Below, piece by piece: positions 16,054-23,572 of a stretch of DNA of 24,619 bases (positions are counted from its first letter, which is position 1; each line of letters starts with the position of its first letter). This stretch comes from CAZOVB01 sp964583095 (GTDB taxonomy: Bacteria; Planctomycetota; Phycisphaerae; SM23-33): the NCBI GenBank assembly GCA_964583095.1, contig CAZOVB010000066.1:1-24619 (forward strand). Reading direction: 5' to 3'. A program made the translations under genes and the position numbers. The notes beneath the pieces are model-generated. The model saw nothing but the letters and a program-made list of their open reading frames with translations. It was not told where the DNA came from and ran no database searches.

Positions 16054-16385
16054 AGGAAGCTCCGGGTTGCGGTGTTTGCGTCCTCGAAGTACTCGAATCG
16101 CGGGGCCAGCTCCACCAGTTCCAGCACCTGCCGGACGGTGTCGTTCACGCTGCAGAGCTTGAGGGTTCTTCCGCTCTGCTCCATCTTCTCACTGATATCC
16201 AGCAGGCAGTCCAGCCCGACGCTGTCGACGTACGACACGCCGGCCATGTCCAGAACGACACGCCCGAGGCTCTCCTTGATCGCCTCCTGGGCCTGGTTGC
16301 GACAGGCGGTGGCATCGTTGCCCACCAGCGGCCCGAAGGGCTGGATGAGCAGGACGGCCCCGTATTTCTGGACCTCGATATTCAC
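16050..16385 (-). CDS. STAS-domain protein (anti-sigma-factor-antagonist-like)
   Basis: This 111-residue single-domain protein fits the SpoIIAA/RsbV class. The phosphorylatable Ser is S55 in the Y-V-D-S-V-G-L-D motif, with the usual hydrophobic beta strand R-V-V-L-D-M just before it. It starts at a GTG two bases after the kinase stop and ends in a TTGA overlap with pilB, so it is transcribed with the filament genes. No anti-sigma kinase (RsbW-like) is in the window, so its partner is unknown; a switch protein or scaffold that gates the pilus genes is possible. Confidence 0.85.
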   Translation of the reverse strand: MNIEVQKYGAVLLIQPFGPLVGNDATACRNQAQEAIKESLGRVVLDMAGVSYVDSVGLDCLLDISEKMEQSGRTLKLCSVNDTVRQVLELVELAPRFEYFEDANTATRSFL

Positions 16386-16387
16386 GC

Positions 16388-17845
16388 TCAGGCGGCCTCA
16401 TTGGGTGCCGGCAGGGTCAGGGAGAACCGGCTGCCCTCGTTGAGCTTGGACTCCACGGCAATGTCCCCGCCGTGGAGGCGGATCACTTCGCGGGCCAGGC
16501 TGAGGCCCAGCCCCGAGCCGGTGATCTTGCTGATGCGTTCATCCTTGGCTCGGTAGAACTTGTCGAAGATCTTCCGGGCGTCTTCCTCGCTCATGCCGAT
16601 GCCGGTATCGGCCAGCTCCACGCGGAAGGTCCCGGCCCCCCACTCGCAGCGAAGAACGACCTCTCCGCCGGCCTCGGTGTATTTCAGGGCGTTGCTGATC
16701 AGGTTGTGCAGCGCGACGAGGATCTTGTCCCGATCGCCGATGAGCACGGGCAACTTGGGCGGCAGGTCGAAGCTGAGAGTGATTCCCTTCTGCTGGGCCT
16801 GGGGCTGGTAGTGATCCTGCAGTTCCTTCAGGAGTTGCTCGATCGGCACGTCGTCGTTCTTGATACAGAAAGAACCGGCTTCGATTTCACTGACCGACAG
16901 AACGTCGTTGACCACGCGTTCGAGGCGCCGGGCCTCTTCGTTGATCACGTTGAGGCACTTGCCCTGCAGGGCGCGGTCTTCCTGGCCCTCGTCGATGGCG
17001 GTCTCCACGTACAGGCGGATGTTGGTCAGCGGCGCGCGAAGCTCGTGCGTCGCCTGGGCAAGGAACGAGTTGCGAGCGTCGTCGGCGACCGTCTTCTGCG
17101 TGACGTCCTCGATGAGAACCATGGCCGCTGCGGCGTCCTCGCGCCTCACCGGACGGACGCTGAAGTGCAGCACGCCGCCATGATCGCCGCGACGGACCTC
17201 GATGCCCATCCGCGGCGAGCCGCGACCGGCCACAACCGCCTCGATGGCCTCGAGGACCTCCGGCTCTTCCAGGAATTCCTGGACACTCGAACCCAGGAGC
17301 TTGTCGCGCTCGGTATCGAGATAGACCGCGGCGGCTCCGTTGGCAAAGCGGACCTCGCGATGCTCGTCGATAAGCAGCAGCCCCTCGCTGATCGCGTCGC
17401 AGACACCCTCGAGCTCGCTGGTTCCTGCCCGCCGCTGCTGGAGAGATTCCCGGGCATGGCCCAGGATCTGCCCCCGGCGGACCTGGTGGTATTCGGTCAG
17501 CAGGCGGTTCCAACCTCGCGTCTCGGGTCCGGATTCGTCGGCAATGGTCAGGGCATCGACATCCAACTGCCCGCGGTCCACATCGCGCAGCGCCTGGAGG
17601 ATGGGGCGCGTCGAAGAGAGCGACTTGCCCCCGCCGCGCAGGCAGAAAACCCCCGCCGCGGAAGAAGCCAGAAAGCCGATCGAAAGCCCCAGGGGCAGCC
17701 ATTGGCCTCTGTCCTGGGACAAGGTCAAAATGGCCAGGAGACTCCCGCAGGCCAGGATGCCTCCAACGGCCAGCCAGGGCAGCAACTGTCCCGGCAGGGA
17801 GCTCTGGCGCGAGCCGGAGCGATCTGATTTGTTCTGACTGGTCAT
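16388..17845 (-). CDS. Membrane-bound sensor histidine kinase with PAS domain
   Basis: From the ATG at 17845 the protein has 485 residues, with two membrane helices (about residues 20-41 and 50-68), a PAS domain (about 145-250) and the kinase core. H267 in A-T-H-E-L-R-A-P is the phospho-acceptor (HisKA). The HATPase domain has the N-box (N385), D-T-G-I-G-M (413-418) and G-S-G-L-G-L-S (443-449), so it should be active. The ATG is chosen because GAGGA lies 9 bases upstream. An in-frame GTG at 17902 would add 19 acidic residues but has no ribosome site. It is the first gene of the filament run; no receiver lies beside it, so the REC-HD-GYP protein at the other end is the natural partner. Confidence 0.92.
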   Translation of the reverse strand: MTSQNKSDRSGSRQSSLPGQLLPWLAVGGILACGSLLAILTLSQDRGQWLPLGLSIGFLASSAAGVFCLRGGGKSLSSTRPILQALRDVDRGQLDVDALTIADESGPETRGWNRLLTEYHQVRRGQILGHARESLQQRRAGTSELEGVCDAISEGLLLIDEHREVRFANGAAAVYLDTERDKLLGSSVQEFLEEPEVLEAIEAVVAGRGSPRMGIEVRRGDHGGVLHFSVRPVRREDAAAAMVLIEDVTQKTVADDARNSFLAQATHELRAPLTNIRLYVETAIDEGQEDRALQGKCLNVINEEARRLERVVNDVLSVSEIEAGSFCIKNDDVPIEQLLKELQDHYQPQAQQKGITLSFDLPPKLPVLIGDRDKILVALHNLISNALKYTEAGGEVVLRCEWGAGTFRVELADTGIGMSEEDARKIFDKFYRAKDERISKITGSGLGLSLAREVIRLHGGDIAVESKLNEGSRFSLTLPAPNEAA

Positions 17846-18229
17846 GGCCTCGGTGTCCTCACTGGAATTCCGTTGGGTTTCATCGTCATCTGAGGAGTTC
17901 ACTTTAGCAGCGAACCGGCGCAGGTCTCGCAGGAGCGTTTGCTTAGCCTCCGGCGGGAATCGGAATTCCCGGGGAGAATTGGCGCATCGGCGAGAATTTC
18001 GGAATTACCTAAACCCGCGATTTGATGGGTCGATAAGCCTATCGGCCCGGAAACGGCTCCCGCAGACAGAGCAAGGGGGCCTCTTCCAGCCAGGATCGCC
18101 GGTGGGTTGGGGCGCCACGGCGAGCCCGAGCCGCAGCATTCCCAGGCGCCCGGGGAGGACGTCGGGGAAGCCGGCCACAAAACAGGCCGGCAAGGAACAG
18201 CGCAACCGACAAACAAGCAGAGGCAACCC
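17846..18229. other. Divergent intergenic region, kinase and cheW
   Basis: This 384-base gap has no gene. It holds a 7-base inverted repeat CGGGAAT/ATTCCCG (17954-17960 and 17965-17971), the cheW promoter at 18010-18036, and then a GC-rich leader of about 185 bases with a GTCGATA/TATCGGC dyad (18029-18035 and 18040-18046, overlapping the -10) and a CCG-GAAA-CGG tetraloop hairpin at 18046-18055. No clear leftward promoter for the kinase is seen. The leader does not match a riboswitch I recognise. Confidence 0.6.
18010..18036 (+). promoter_or_regulatory. Sigma-28 (FliA)-type promoter of cheW
   Basis: TAAA (18010-18013), exactly 15 bases, then GTCGATAA (18029-18036). The consensus TAAA-N15-GCCGATAA is matched in 11 of 12 positions with ideal spacing. 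Its place upstream of a chemotaxis gene is what the sigma-28 class controls in many bacteria. Confidence 0.65.
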
Positions 18230-18721
18230 ATGACCGAACAAGCCACCGAGAACCAGGTCCAGTCCAGCAAGGCCGGAAAGTACCTCACCTTCGGACTCAA
18301 CGACGAGCAGTACGGGCTGGAAATCCTAAAGGTCCGGGAGATCATCGGACTGATGGATATCACATCCGTGCCCCGTACACCCCAGTACGTCAAAGGCGTC
18401 ATCAACCTTCGCGGAAGCGTGATCCCCATCGTGGATCTGCGTCTGAAGTTCGGTATGCCAGAGGCGGAACCAACCGAACAGACCTGCGTGATCGTCGTCG
18501 ATGTCCACGGAACCGAAATGGGGATCATCGTCGACCAGGTCAGCGAAGTGCTGGACATCATGGCCGATCAGATCGAGGAATCGCCCTCCTTCGGCGCCTC
18601 GGTCAATACCGACTTCATCCTGGGCATGGGCAAGGCCGGCGACAAGGTCACCATCCTGCTGAACATCTGCAAGGTCCTCAGCAGCGAGGAAGTCGCCTCC
18701 ATCAGCGCAACCACCGTCTGA
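18230..18721 (+). CDS. cheW: CheW chemotaxis coupling protein
   Basis: The 163-residue protein has the full CheW fold: Y-L-T-F-G-L-N-D-E-Q-Y-G-L-E (residues 18-31), the diagnostic V-K-G-V-I-N-L-R-G-S-V-I-P-I-V-D-L-R segment (54-71) and a G-I-I-V-D-Q-V-S-E-V motif (98-107). CheW couples chemoreceptors to the CheA kinase. No CheA, receptor or CheY gene is in the window, so this is a lone copy. The ATG at 18230 has AGAGG about 7 bases upstream; the open frame before it is GC-rich leader. The gene diverges from the kinase that heads the filament run, so it may serve a pilus chemosensory pathway. Confidence 0.95.
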   Translation: MTEQATENQVQSSKAGKYLTFGLNDEQYGLEILKVREIIGLMDITSVPRTPQYVKGVINLRGSVIPIVDLRLKFGMPEAEPTEQTCVIVVDVHGTEMGIIVDQVSEVLDIMADQIEESPSFGASVNTDFILGMGKAGDKVTILLNICKVLSSEEVASISATTV

Positions 18722-18750
18722 CGCGAACGCGTCGGGGGGTGATCCCCATA

Positions 18751-18802
18751 GCAGCCTCTCGCGGCGCCTCGCCGGGACCTCCGGCGGGGCGCCCCCGGCT
18801 GC
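18751..18802. terminator. Strong bidirectional hairpin between convergent genes
   Basis: Stem GGCGCCTCGCCGG (18763-18775) pairs with CCGGCGGGGCGCC (18781-18793), 13 pairs with one G-U and a 5-base loop. An outer GCAGCC/GGCTGC stem (18751-18756 and 18797-18802) adds six. It lies between the convergent ends of cheW and the permease gene. There is no T-run, so it may need Rho or act as an mRNA 3' end. Confidence 0.6.
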
Positions 18803-18829
18803 CTTGGCCTGGGCATGGGTCGCCGGGAC

Positions 18830-21130
18830 TCAGATCCACCGCCCCAGCCAGGACCGAAGCCCCTGGCCGCTCTTGACCATCACCAGCGGCTTGGGACATC
18901 GCCGGGCCACCGTCTCGGGCACCGGCGTACGACCTACCTGGCGAAGAATCGGCTGCTGCGTGGAGCCCAGAACCACCAGGTCCGCCTCCTGGGCCTGGCG
19001 AAGAATCGCCTCCACCACCGGCTGGGCGGGAACCATCTTGATCTCCAGCTTCTCGGGGGCGATCTTCAGATCCGACGCGTTCTGGGACAAAAACGCCTCC
19101 ACGTCGAAGTGCTTCCTGCCCCCGGCCACATTGAAGCACGTAACCTGCCCCTCCTCTTTGTCTGCCAGGATCGAGGCGATCTTCAAAGCCAGCAGGCTGT
19201 TGGGCCCGCCGGCCAGGGGGACCAGCACCCGCTTGAAGCTCCGGTTGCCCCCGGTGTCCTTCAAAACCACCACGTCGCACGGGCTGCGCTCGATGACCGG
19301 ATCCAGCGTCGAGCCAAGCTTGAACAGCCCGCCCTTGGCCCGGCCGTGCCAGCCCATGATCAGCATGTCCGTCCTCTTCTCCCGGACCGCAGAGACGATC
19401 CCGCGGGAGATGTTGCGGCAGTAGCGAAGGTGCGAGGTGACCGGGAAGAGAGGCCCCAGGTAGAGCATCGTCTCCAGGATGCCCTCCTTGCCCTCGAGCA
19501 TGTAGTTGTGGGCATCCGAGAGCGGGACCTGGTCGGGAACCGGAACCATGTGCAGCAGCTCCACCTGCGGATCCGGACTGGACCGGCAAAGCTTGTAGGT
19601 CGTCTGAACCATCGAGACCGCCGTCTCGGGATTGGCCACCGAAACCATGATCCGCGTCTTGCCCTCGGCCACCTGGCCGATCGCGGATTCCTCCAGGACG
19701 TGGATCTCCTCTTCGGTGCTGATCGCGTGGTGACGCGAGTAGAGCAGGTACACTCCCACCCCGGCCAGGACCCAACTGGGCCCGACGATCCACGCAACCA
19801 GGCTCTCCTCCACGATCCCCCCCGCCAGGGCCGCCTGACAGATGATCCCCAGCACCGGAAACAGCGGGAACAGCGGCATCAGATACCCGTATTGGAGTTC
19901 ATCTCCCATGTTCCTGCGGATCTTGATTACGCACAGGTTCACCAGGAAAAACAGGAACAGGAACATGATGCTCGCCGTGGCTGCACCGTCTTCGTGGTTG
20001 AACAGCCCCGCGGCGATCAGCACGATCACCGAGGTGCCCAGCAGCGCAATGACCGGCGTGCGACGCTTGCGCGACAGGCGGGAAAACTGCGCAGGAAGCA
20101 TCCGGTCCCGCCCCAGGGCATACGAGGCCCGCGTGGCAGAGTAGATCGTCGCGTTCAGGGCCGAGGTGGCCGAGAAGATCACCGCAAGCGTCACCAGCAG
20201 CACCCCCAGCGGGATGTTGCCGACTTCCCAGGGCATCATCCGGCGCGAGGCGTATCGGAAGCCCAGTCCGCCCTCCTGGGCGATCCGCTCCCAGGGAGCC
20301 AGGCCTCCCAGGTCCGGGGATTCCGGACTCACCGCCAGAACCGTCGCCAGGGCCACAAATACGTACGTGACCGTCACCACCAGGACCGAATAGAGCATCG
20401 CCTTGGGGATGTTCTTGCGGGGCTCGATGGTCTCATCCCCCGCCTGGGCGATGACCTCGAAGCCCTCGAAGGCGACGTAGATCACCCCCATCGCTCCCAT
20501 CAGCCGGAACCAGCCGCGGGGCATGAAGGGCTGGAAGTTCGCCACACGCTCCGGGTGGAAAACCGCAATCACTACCCCCACCAGCGCAATGCCCAGGACG
20601 AACATCATCTGGCCCACCGTGAACAGCGCGCCGATCTTGCCCGTCTCGCTGCTGCCCCGGTAGTTGATGTAGATGAACACCAGCGCCGCCGCCAGCGCCA
20701 GCGGCTTGGCCCACTGGTCCACCTGGTGATCGGTCAAGCCCATCGCCAGCATCTGGTTCAGAAAGTCCAGCGCGTAGCCGGCAAAGACGATCGCGTAGAA
20801 CGCCCCGGCCAGGCTCGAGGCGAACCACTCCATCCAACCGGCCAGGAAGCTGGCGGGACGTCCGAAAGCGATCCGCGCGAAGTTGTACGCACCCCCCGCC
20901 CGGGGAATGGCCGAGGACAGCTCGGCAAAGCTCATCGCCGTGAACACCGCCACCAGGCCGTTGAGGCCGAAGACCAGCAGCAGCCCGCCTGGACCCACCG
21001 ACTGGATCGAAAGCCCGATGCCAACGAAGACCCCGGCCCCGATCATCATCCCCAGTCCCATCATCACCACGTGGAACAGGGTTAGGTCGCGTGCCAGTTC
21101 GCCCGTTATCTGCTTGTTGTCAGTCGTCAC
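18830..21130 (-). CDS. APC-family amino acid permease fused to tandem universal stress domains
   Basis: A 766-residue membrane transporter. Residues 10-465 form an APC permease of about 12 helices with the first-helix motif G-A-G-V-F-V-G (31-37) and the conserved G-F-E-V-I-A-Q-A-G-D-E (223-233). After a cytoplasmic joint, two universal-stress-protein domains follow (about 493-620 and 628-750); each ends in a segment such as V-V-V-L or P-L-V-M-V. APC-USP fusions are known, and the USP part probably senses nucleotide or stress to tune uptake of amino acids or polyamines. The start is set at the GTG 21130, where it overlaps the small ORF upstream by 11 bases and gives the expected short N-terminus. 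An in-frame GTG at 21166 is the alternative; neither has a good ribosome site. Confidence 0.92.
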   Translation of the reverse strand: MTTDNKQITGELARDLTLFHVVMMGLGMMIGAGVFVGIGLSIQSVGPGGLLLVFGLNGLVAVFTAMSFAELSSAIPRAGGAYNFARIAFGRPASFLAGWMEWFASSLAGAFYAIVFAGYALDFLNQMLAMGLTDHQVDQWAKPLALAAALVFIYINYRGSSETGKIGALFTVGQMMFVLGIALVGVVIAVFHPERVANFQPFMPRGWFRLMGAMGVIYVAFEGFEVIAQAGDETIEPRKNIPKAMLYSVLVVTVTYVFVALATVLAVSPESPDLGGLAPWERIAQEGGLGFRYASRRMMPWEVGNIPLGVLLVTLAVIFSATSALNATIYSATRASYALGRDRMLPAQFSRLSRKRRTPVIALLGTSVIVLIAAGLFNHEDGAATASIMFLFLFFLVNLCVIKIRRNMGDELQYGYLMPLFPLFPVLGIICQAALAGGIVEESLVAWIVGPSWVLAGVGVYLLYSRHHAISTEEEIHVLEESAIGQVAEGKTRIMVSVANPETAVSMVQTTYKLCRSSPDPQVELLHMVPVPDQVPLSDAHNYMLEGKEGILETMLYLGPLFPVTSHLRYCRNISRGIVSAVREKRTDMLIMGWHGRAKGGLFKLGSTLDPVIERSPCDVVVLKDTGGNRSFKRVLVPLAGGPNSLLALKIASILADKEEGQVTCFNVAGGRKHFDVEAFLSQNASDLKIAPEKLEIKMVPAQPVVEAILRQAQEADLVVLGSTQQPILRQVGRTPVPETVARRCPKPLVMVKSGQGLRSWLGRWI

Positions 21131-21290
21131 GGAGATGATCCCGAATCTCGCGGGCGTTGCCCCCACCGTGCCGGTCGATCTTCTCGATCCGGCCGCGGGA
21201 CCAGAATACCAGCAGCGCGTTGGCCGCCAGGGCCAATCCCAGAACCACGCAGCCTACCGTCGTGTCTATCCAGCTTGCCGACAAGAGCAC
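21120..21290 (-). CDS. Small membrane protein coupled to the permease gene
   Basis: This 56-residue ORF reads from a GTG at 21290 (a TTG at 21284 is an alternative) to a TGA at 21120-21122. It has one membrane helix (about residues 8-30, V-G-C-V-V-L-G-L-A-L-A-A), then a charged tail (R-G-R-I-E-K-I-D-R-H ... R-D-D). AAGGA lies 3 bases before the GTG and 9 before the TTG. Its end overlaps the permease GTG by 11 bases, a sign of translational coupling. A TATAAG (21301-21296) just ahead would make the message nearly leaderless. The family is unknown; an accessory subunit or regulator of the permease is inference. Confidence 0.6.
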   Translation of the reverse strand: MLLSASWIDTTVGCVVLGLALAANALLVFWSRGRIEKIDRHGGGNAREIRDHLRDD

Positions 21291-21454
21291 AATTCCTTAT
21301 ATGACTATTCCCATTCCGGGCGCAATCCTACGTCCCCGCCGGATCGCTTGTCAATCCCGCAGGTCCGCCCGCCTGCCACCTCCCGGATTCGCTTGCATCC
21401 GTGCGGCCCACGGCGCAAGATCTGCATCATCCAGTCAAGTCAAGGAGTCAACAC

Positions 21455-22063
21455 GTGAATCTTATCCAGAAGGTCCAGCAGCAGGCCCCCGATCTTCAGG
21501 ACCGACCCGTCGTCATCGCCGTGGATGGCATGATCGGAGCCGGCAAAACCACCGCCGCCCAGAAGATCCGAGATCACTACCAGGGCCGGGCTGCCATGGT
21601 CTCCACCGACCTGTTCATCCTCGTAACCCGAAGCCAGTGGGACGAGCAACTCGCCGGCGGCGATATCCGCCTCCACGAGTGGTACGACCTGGCCAAGATC
21701 CGCGATACCATCCTCAAAATCCGCCAAGGCGGGAACTTTAGCGTCCCCGGCCTCTACAACCTCTCCAACGGCCTGCGGGACTACGAGCTGACCTTCGACT
21801 GCGACGGAATCGAGGCGGTCATTTTGGAAGGGCTCTTCTCTTTCCACGATGTCTTCGCCGACCTGATTGACGTGAAAGTCTTCCTGGAAGCCCCGCAGGA
21901 GATCGCGCTGGAACGTGCCCGAGTCCGCGATGAAACCGTCCGGAATATCCCCCCCGAGATGTGGGCAAAGAAGATCCGCATCTACCACGACTTCTACACG
22001 CCGTATGTCGAGCATCTCAAGTCGATGGCCGACATCGTCCACCCCAGCGGCAACCACCAGTAA
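21455..22063 (+). CDS. P-loop uridine-kinase-like protein
   Basis: The 202-residue cytoplasmic protein has Walker A G25-M-I-G-A-G-K31-T32, then S-T-D52-L-F (the acidic residue of uridine kinases), and V-I-L-E125-G-L-F-S-F-H-D near the uridine-kinase E-G motif. Later R-A-R-V-R-D-E and D-F-Y-T-P-Y-V-E fit the lid and C-terminus of that family. It may phosphorylate a nucleoside or another small alcohol; the substrate cannot be told. The start is a GTG at 21455 with AAGGAG 7 bases upstream, which clearly decides it over the frame upstream. It precedes the leader ORF and isomerase-like gene with a short gap, so all three may share a transcript. Confidence 0.85.
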   Translation: MNLIQKVQQQAPDLQDRPVVIAVDGMIGAGKTTAAQKIRDHYQGRAAMVSTDLFILVTRSQWDEQLAGGDIRLHEWYDLAKIRDTILKIRQGGNFSVPGLYNLSNGLRDYELTFDCDGIEAVILEGLFSFHDVFADLIDVKVFLEAPQEIALERARVRDETVRNIPPEMWAKKIRIYHDFYTPYVEHLKSMADIVHPSGNHQ

Positions 22064-22104
22064 CGGACGGATCGAAGAAAACACCACGGCAGCAAGGAAC
22101 GAAA

Positions 22105-22206
22105 ATGAGAGCCAATCCGATGAATGCATCGAGTTATCGCTGCGCCGCACGCGTCTTCCGACCGATCCCAACAGGGAACCTGCCAAACCTGGGGCACCCG
22201 GAATGA
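22105..22206 (+). CDS. Short leader ORF before the isomerase-like gene
   Basis: A 33-codon ORF starts at an ATG at 22105 with AAGGA 6 bases upstream and ends in a TGA that overlaps the isomerase ATG as ATGA (22203-22206). Its peptide has six Arg/Cys-type residues, several Pro and no recognisable domain. The isomerase ATG itself has a poor ribosome site, so translation of this leader may deliver ribosomes to it. It could also be chance. Confidence 0.4.
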   Translation: MRANPMNASSYRCAARVFRPIPTGNLPNLGHPE

Positions 22207-23021
22207 TCCGACTGGGAGGCCCCGTTTTTACCGATTGGAAAGACCCCCAAGCCTGGGCACAAGCCCACGTGGAGATGGGCTACCGCGCCGCCTACTGCCC
22301 CCGGCTGCCCGAAGATAAGACCGAGGTCATCGACGACATCGCCCGCTGCTGCCGGGAGCACGATATCGTCCTGGCCGAACTGGGCGTCTGGGTCAACCTC
22401 ATCGATCCCGACGAGCATCAGCGCAAGGCCAACATCGAGCAGATGACCCGATGCCTGGCCCTGGCCGAGAGGGGCGATGTGAGATGCTGCGTCACCTTCG
22501 CCGGCACGCGACAGGCCGGGCAGGCCTGGGGGCCCAGCCGCGAGAACTTCTCGGCCCAGACGTTCGACATGATCGTCCAGACGCTGCGGGACCTGCTGCA
22601 AGACGTCCAGCCCCGACGAACCAAGCTGGCCCTGGAGATGATGCAGACCTGCCCGCCCGACAGCGTCGAGAGCTACCTGGAGATCCTCAAGGCGGTCGAC
22701 CGCCCTGCCCTGGGCGTTCACCTGGACCCGGTCAATATCCTGATGACCCCCCGACAGGCCGCCCACAACGGGCCCATTCTGCGAAACTGCATCGAGAACC
22801 TCGGGCCCTGGATCGTCAGTTGCCACGCCAAGGATCTCCGCGTCGAGCCCGGCCTGGCCCTGCACATCGACGAATGTCCCCCGGGCACCGGCTGGCTGGA
22901 CTACCCGGCCTACCTCCAGGCCCTGGCCGGTCTGGGTCGCGACATCCCCCTCATGCTCGAACACCTCCCAGGCCCCGACGCTTACGCCCGCGCCCGCGAC
23001 TACATCGCATCACTGCTATAG
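22203..23021 (+). CDS. Sugar-phosphate isomerase/epimerase-like TIM-barrel protein
   Basis: The 272-residue protein fits the AP-endonuclease-2/xylose-isomerase-like barrel family. It begins M-I-R-L-G-G-P-V-F. Likely metal ligands are E145 (L-A-L-E-M-M), D175 (V-H-L-D-P-V-N), H208 (S-C-H-A-K-D) and E253 (M-L-E-H-L), in the order typical of the family. Members isomerise or epimerise keto-sugars using a divalent metal, though many have unknown substrates. The ATG at 22203 is in a GC-rich stretch with little ribosome-site signal; translation is probably coupled to the leader ORF that ends on it. The 82-base repeats start 35 bases after the stop. Confidence 0.87.
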   Translation: MIRLGGPVFTDWKDPQAWAQAHVEMGYRAAYCPRLPEDKTEVIDDIARCCREHDIVLAELGVWVNLIDPDEHQRKANIEQMTRCLALAERGDVRCCVTFAGTRQAGQAWGPSRENFSAQTFDMIVQTLRDLLQDVQPRRTKLALEMMQTCPPDSVESYLEILKAVDRPALGVHLDPVNILMTPRQAAHNGPILRNCIENLGPWIVSCHAKDLRVEPGLALHIDECPPGTGWLDYPAYLQALAGLGRDIPLMLEHLPGPDAYARARDYIASLL

Positions 23022-23055
23022 TCGCGCCCGCCTTTCACGACCATAGCCCATCGCC

Positions 23056-23219
23056 GGTGCCCACCGCCTTGTCCCTAAGGCGGTGCCTTGTTCGTCTCCG
23101 TATGCAGCTTTCTACGGGTCCGAACCCGCAATGATCGGGTGCCATCGACCTGCGAAGCAAGTCGATGCCTTATTTGTGTCCGAATGCATCCTTCTACGGG
23201 TCCGAACCCGGAATGACCC
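23056..23219. repeat. Two copies of an 82-base repeat with paired hairpins
   Basis: Copy one is 23056-23137 and copy two 23138-23219. The last 51 bases of each (23084-23134 and 23166-23216) match at 44 positions, and TTCTACGGGTCCGAACCCG is identical in both. Each unit has two hairpins: CACCGCCTT/AAGGCGGTG in copy one versus CATCGACCT/AAGTCGATG in copy two, and CGGGT/ACCCG with a 4-base loop. Copy one's first hairpin, about 40 bases after the isomerase stop, could also end that transcript. Confidence 0.75.
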
Positions 23220-23267
23220 TCTTTGTGGTGAGGACGAGTCTGGGCGAGTGAGGCGAAGGAGGCTGAA

Positions 23268-23520
23268 ACAGATATCCTCTTTCCGAGATCTGTAGAGTGG
23301 GACACTGCGAGAAGGACAAGGTCCTTCAAGCGTTTCCCACCCTTGTATCTTTCCACCATTGATGGCTTGATGGTTGTACGTAGGCGGTTCACCCGAGGTC
23401 GAAGCCCGAAGGGCGAAGACGTCGGGTGAACCGGCGGCGGCGAGATCGTCCCACCCTGGGGCCCGCATGGAGCCCGTTCGTGTAGCAGGATCCGCCGTCG
23501 CCACCGCCTGGTTCAACCCG
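23268..23520 (+). ncRNA. Candidate IS110 bridge RNA in the 5' non-coding end
   Basis: IS110 elements carry a non-coding stretch before the transposase that yields a bridge RNA with two internal-loop hairpins that read target and donor DNA. Here there are at least four adjacent hairpins: ACAGAT/ATCTGT (23268-23293); a mismatched stem with GTGGGA/TCCCAC outside and GAAGGAC/GTCCTTC inside (23297-23340); a 12-pair stem at 23385-23396/23422-23433 with an inner GCCC/GGGC and a GAA/GAA internal loop; and a stem of about 13 pairs plus a G-U, with a bulge, at 23433-23447/23489-23502. An alternative pairing of 23423-23437 with 23504-23520 competes with the third. Exact ends, guides and expression cannot be read from sequence alone. 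Confidence 0.45.
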
Positions 23521-23572
23521 AACAGTCGCGAGGGCATTTTACAATAGCCCGCATCCGCAAGGAAGGGAAGCC

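Noticed and set aside
23110..23210. T-arm-like CGGGTCCGAACCCG in both 82-base repeats
   Set aside because: The stem encloses too short a loop and no other tRNA arms are present.
23441..23446. CGAGAT shared between the candidate bridge RNA and the complement of the 33-base repeat, as a possible guide
   Set aside because: Six bases in GC/AG-rich sequence is expected by chance.
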